Origin: Euonymus europaeus | Taxonomy: Eukaryota > Streptophyta > Magnoliopsida > Celastrales > Celastraceae | Length of the DNA: 64,000 nucleotides | Assembly (NCBI GenBank): GCA_963580455.1 | Contig: OY756970.1 | Location: 1,426,001 to 1,490,000, forward strand | Reading direction: 5' to 3' | Shown: positions 63,051-64,000 of the stretch, one piece after another | How positions within the stretch are numbered: the stretch's first letter is position 1 | How the letters are laid out: the number at the start of each line of letters is the position of its first letter | Notes under the pieces: model-generated | The model's input: only the letters and a program-made list of their open reading frames with translations | Told to the model about the DNA's origin: nothing | The model's database searches: none | Made by a program: the position numbers and the translations under genes

Positions 63051-64000
63051 AGCCACGAGTTCTGAAATCAAAATCCGTAAATCCTGGATTGTAGAGCTCG
63101 AGAAGTAGTGTGAAATCAAGCTAAAAATCACCGAATTCAGAACTCGGACTCAACGAATATTCATAAAACCGTTTAGGTAAAGAAACCACATTTCGCGGCT
63201 AACTTGATGAAACGAGACCTACTAGCCACGAGTTCTGAAATCAAAATACGTAATGCCAGGATTGTAGAGCTCGAAAAGTAGTGTGAAATCAAGCAAAAAA
63301 TCGCCGAATTCAGAAATTGGAGTCAACTGATATTCATAAAACTGTTTACGTAAAGAAACCACATTTCGCGGCTAACTACGTGAAACGTAACCTACTAGCC
63401 ACGAGTTCTGAAATCAAAAACCAATACGCCAGGATTGTAGAGCTCGAAAAGTAGTGTGAAATCAAGCTGAAAATCACCGAATTCAGAACTCACAGTCAAC
63501 GGATATTCATAAAACCGTTTACGTAAAGAAACCACATTTCGCGGCTAACTAGGTGAAACGAGACCTACTAGCCACGATTTGCGAAATCAAAATCCGAAAA
63601 TGCAGGATTGTAGAGCTCGAAATGTAGTGTGAAATCAAGCTAAAAATCACCGAAATCAGAACTCGCAGTCAACGGATATTCATAAAACCGTTTACGTAAA
63701 GAAACCACGTTTTGCGGCTAACTAGGTGAAACGAGACCTACTAGCCACGAGTTCTGAAATCAAAATCCGTAATGCCAGGATTGTAGAGCTCGAAAAGTAG
63801 TGTGAAATCAAGGAAAAAATCGCCGAATTCAGAACTCGGAGTCAACTGATATTCATAAAACTGTTTACGGAAAGAAACCACATTTCGCGGCTAACTAGGT
63901 GAAACGAGACCTATTATCCACCAGTTCTGAAATCAAAATCCGAAAACCCAGGATTGTAGAGCTCGAAAAGTAGTGTGAAATCAAGCTAAAAATCGCCGAA
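63051..64000 (+). repeat. Mixed monomers at the right end
   Basis: Five to six monomers after the end of the 20-monomer unit, with types also seen at 58-59 kb (CGTAAATCC, ACGTAATGCC, AAAAACCAATACGCC) but in a changed order, and private changes such as CTCGAGAAGTAG and CCGTTTAGGTAAAG. The array continues beyond base 64,000 without any sign of an edge. Confidence 0.75.

Larger units (their letters stand above)
1..64000 (+). repeat. Satellite DNA array, 173 bp monomer, head to tail
   Basis: The entire window is a tandem array of one 173 bp monomer, all in the orientation shown. The landmark CCAGGATTGTAGAGC recurs at 6, 179, 352, 526 and 699 and then throughout to the end. Spacing is 173 bp except for 174 bp monomers with one extra A and two monomers of 131 bp. 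About 370 monomers are present. No stretch of non-satellite sequence, no reversed monomer and no inserted element was seen. Stop codons recur in every monomer and 173 is not a multiple of three, so no frame stays open for long; no gene is supported. A centromeric or pericentromeric location is inferred from array length and monomer size only. Confidence 0.98.

Noticed and set aside
1..64000. Protein-coding genes or long open reading frames
   Set aside because: Any open frame here is repeat sequence; each monomer has several stop codons on both strands and 173 is not a multiple of three, so stops cycle through all frames. No codon bias, start context or unique sequence supports a gene.
1..64000. 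CRISPR array
   Set aside because: There is regular spacing, but no short repeat alternating with unique spacers; the whole period is conserved.
1..64000. Known satellites such as human alpha satellite (171 bp) or the Arabidopsis 178 bp repeat
   Set aside because: Monomer length is similar but I recognise no sequence match beyond short AT-rich words. A search of satellite databases with the 38,772-38,944 monomer would decide.
1..64000. Ribosomal DNA spacer, telomere or transposon internal repeats
   Set aside because: No rRNA sequence, telomeric hexamer or heptamer runs, terminal repeats or transposase-like frames are visible anywhere.
1..64000. Inverted segments within the array
   Set aside because: I looked for the reverse complement of the landmark (GCTCTACAATCCTGG) and did not see it; all monomers appear to run the same way.

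Overview
The whole 64 kb window is one uninterrupted satellite DNA array. A monomer of 173 bp (roughly 370 copies) repeats head to tail, always in the same orientation, from the first base to the last. I see no genes, RNA genes, mobile elements or unique sequence. The array runs off both ends, so its true size is unknown. Long homogeneous tandem arrays of nucleosome-scale monomers are typical of eukaryotic centromeric or pericentromeric heterochromatin. That assignment is inference: nothing in the window names the species, and I do not recognise the monomer. The near-consensus monomer is about 42% GC and carries 13 CpG sites, more than its base composition predicts.

Each monomer has internal symmetry: an 11 bp perfect inverted repeat (TTCAGAACTCG and CGAGTTCTGAA, 82 bp apart), a 10 bp palindrome (TTTACGTAAA), a GAGCTC site and a GAATTC site. 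Individual monomers differ at a limited set of positions. These variants act as barcodes and reveal a layered higher-order repeat (HOR) structure whose periods are almost exactly whole multiples of 173 bp.

Layout: (1) about 1-2,580 is a mixed segment whose start is related to its own end at an 11-monomer distance and, more closely, to 22.7-26.3 kb. (2) About 2,582-8,117 is a tandem duplication of a 16-monomer unit (2,768 bp). (3) About 8,158-15,030 is a family of 8-monomer (1,384 bp) units, partly re-amplified as a 10-monomer (1,730 bp) tandem pair. (4) About 14,193-23,715 is a 28-monomer duplication (4,848 bp, the second copy one monomer shorter). (5) About 22,130-33,900 is a 35-monomer duplication (6,057-6,058 bp, the second copy two monomers shorter), overlapping the end of the previous one. 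(6) About 33,540-50,530 is the most regular part: six copies of a second, unrelated-in-order 16-monomer unit (2,768 bp), two of them sharing a one-monomer deletion and one carrying a 5-monomer internal duplication. (7) About 50,530-56,200 is a mosaic of short re-used blocks. (8) About 56,213-63,050 is a recent tandem duplication of a 20-monomer unit (3,419 bp) marked by a monomer with a 42 bp deletion. (9) 63,050-64,000 is mixed monomers.

Together the pieces read as a record of repeated in-register unequal exchange and gene conversion. Duplicated blocks were themselves re-duplicated, with a homogenised core (33.5-50.5 kb) between older, more mixed flanks. All coordinates of block edges are approximate to within tens of bases, because neighbouring monomers are nearly identical and a crossover cannot be placed more precisely.
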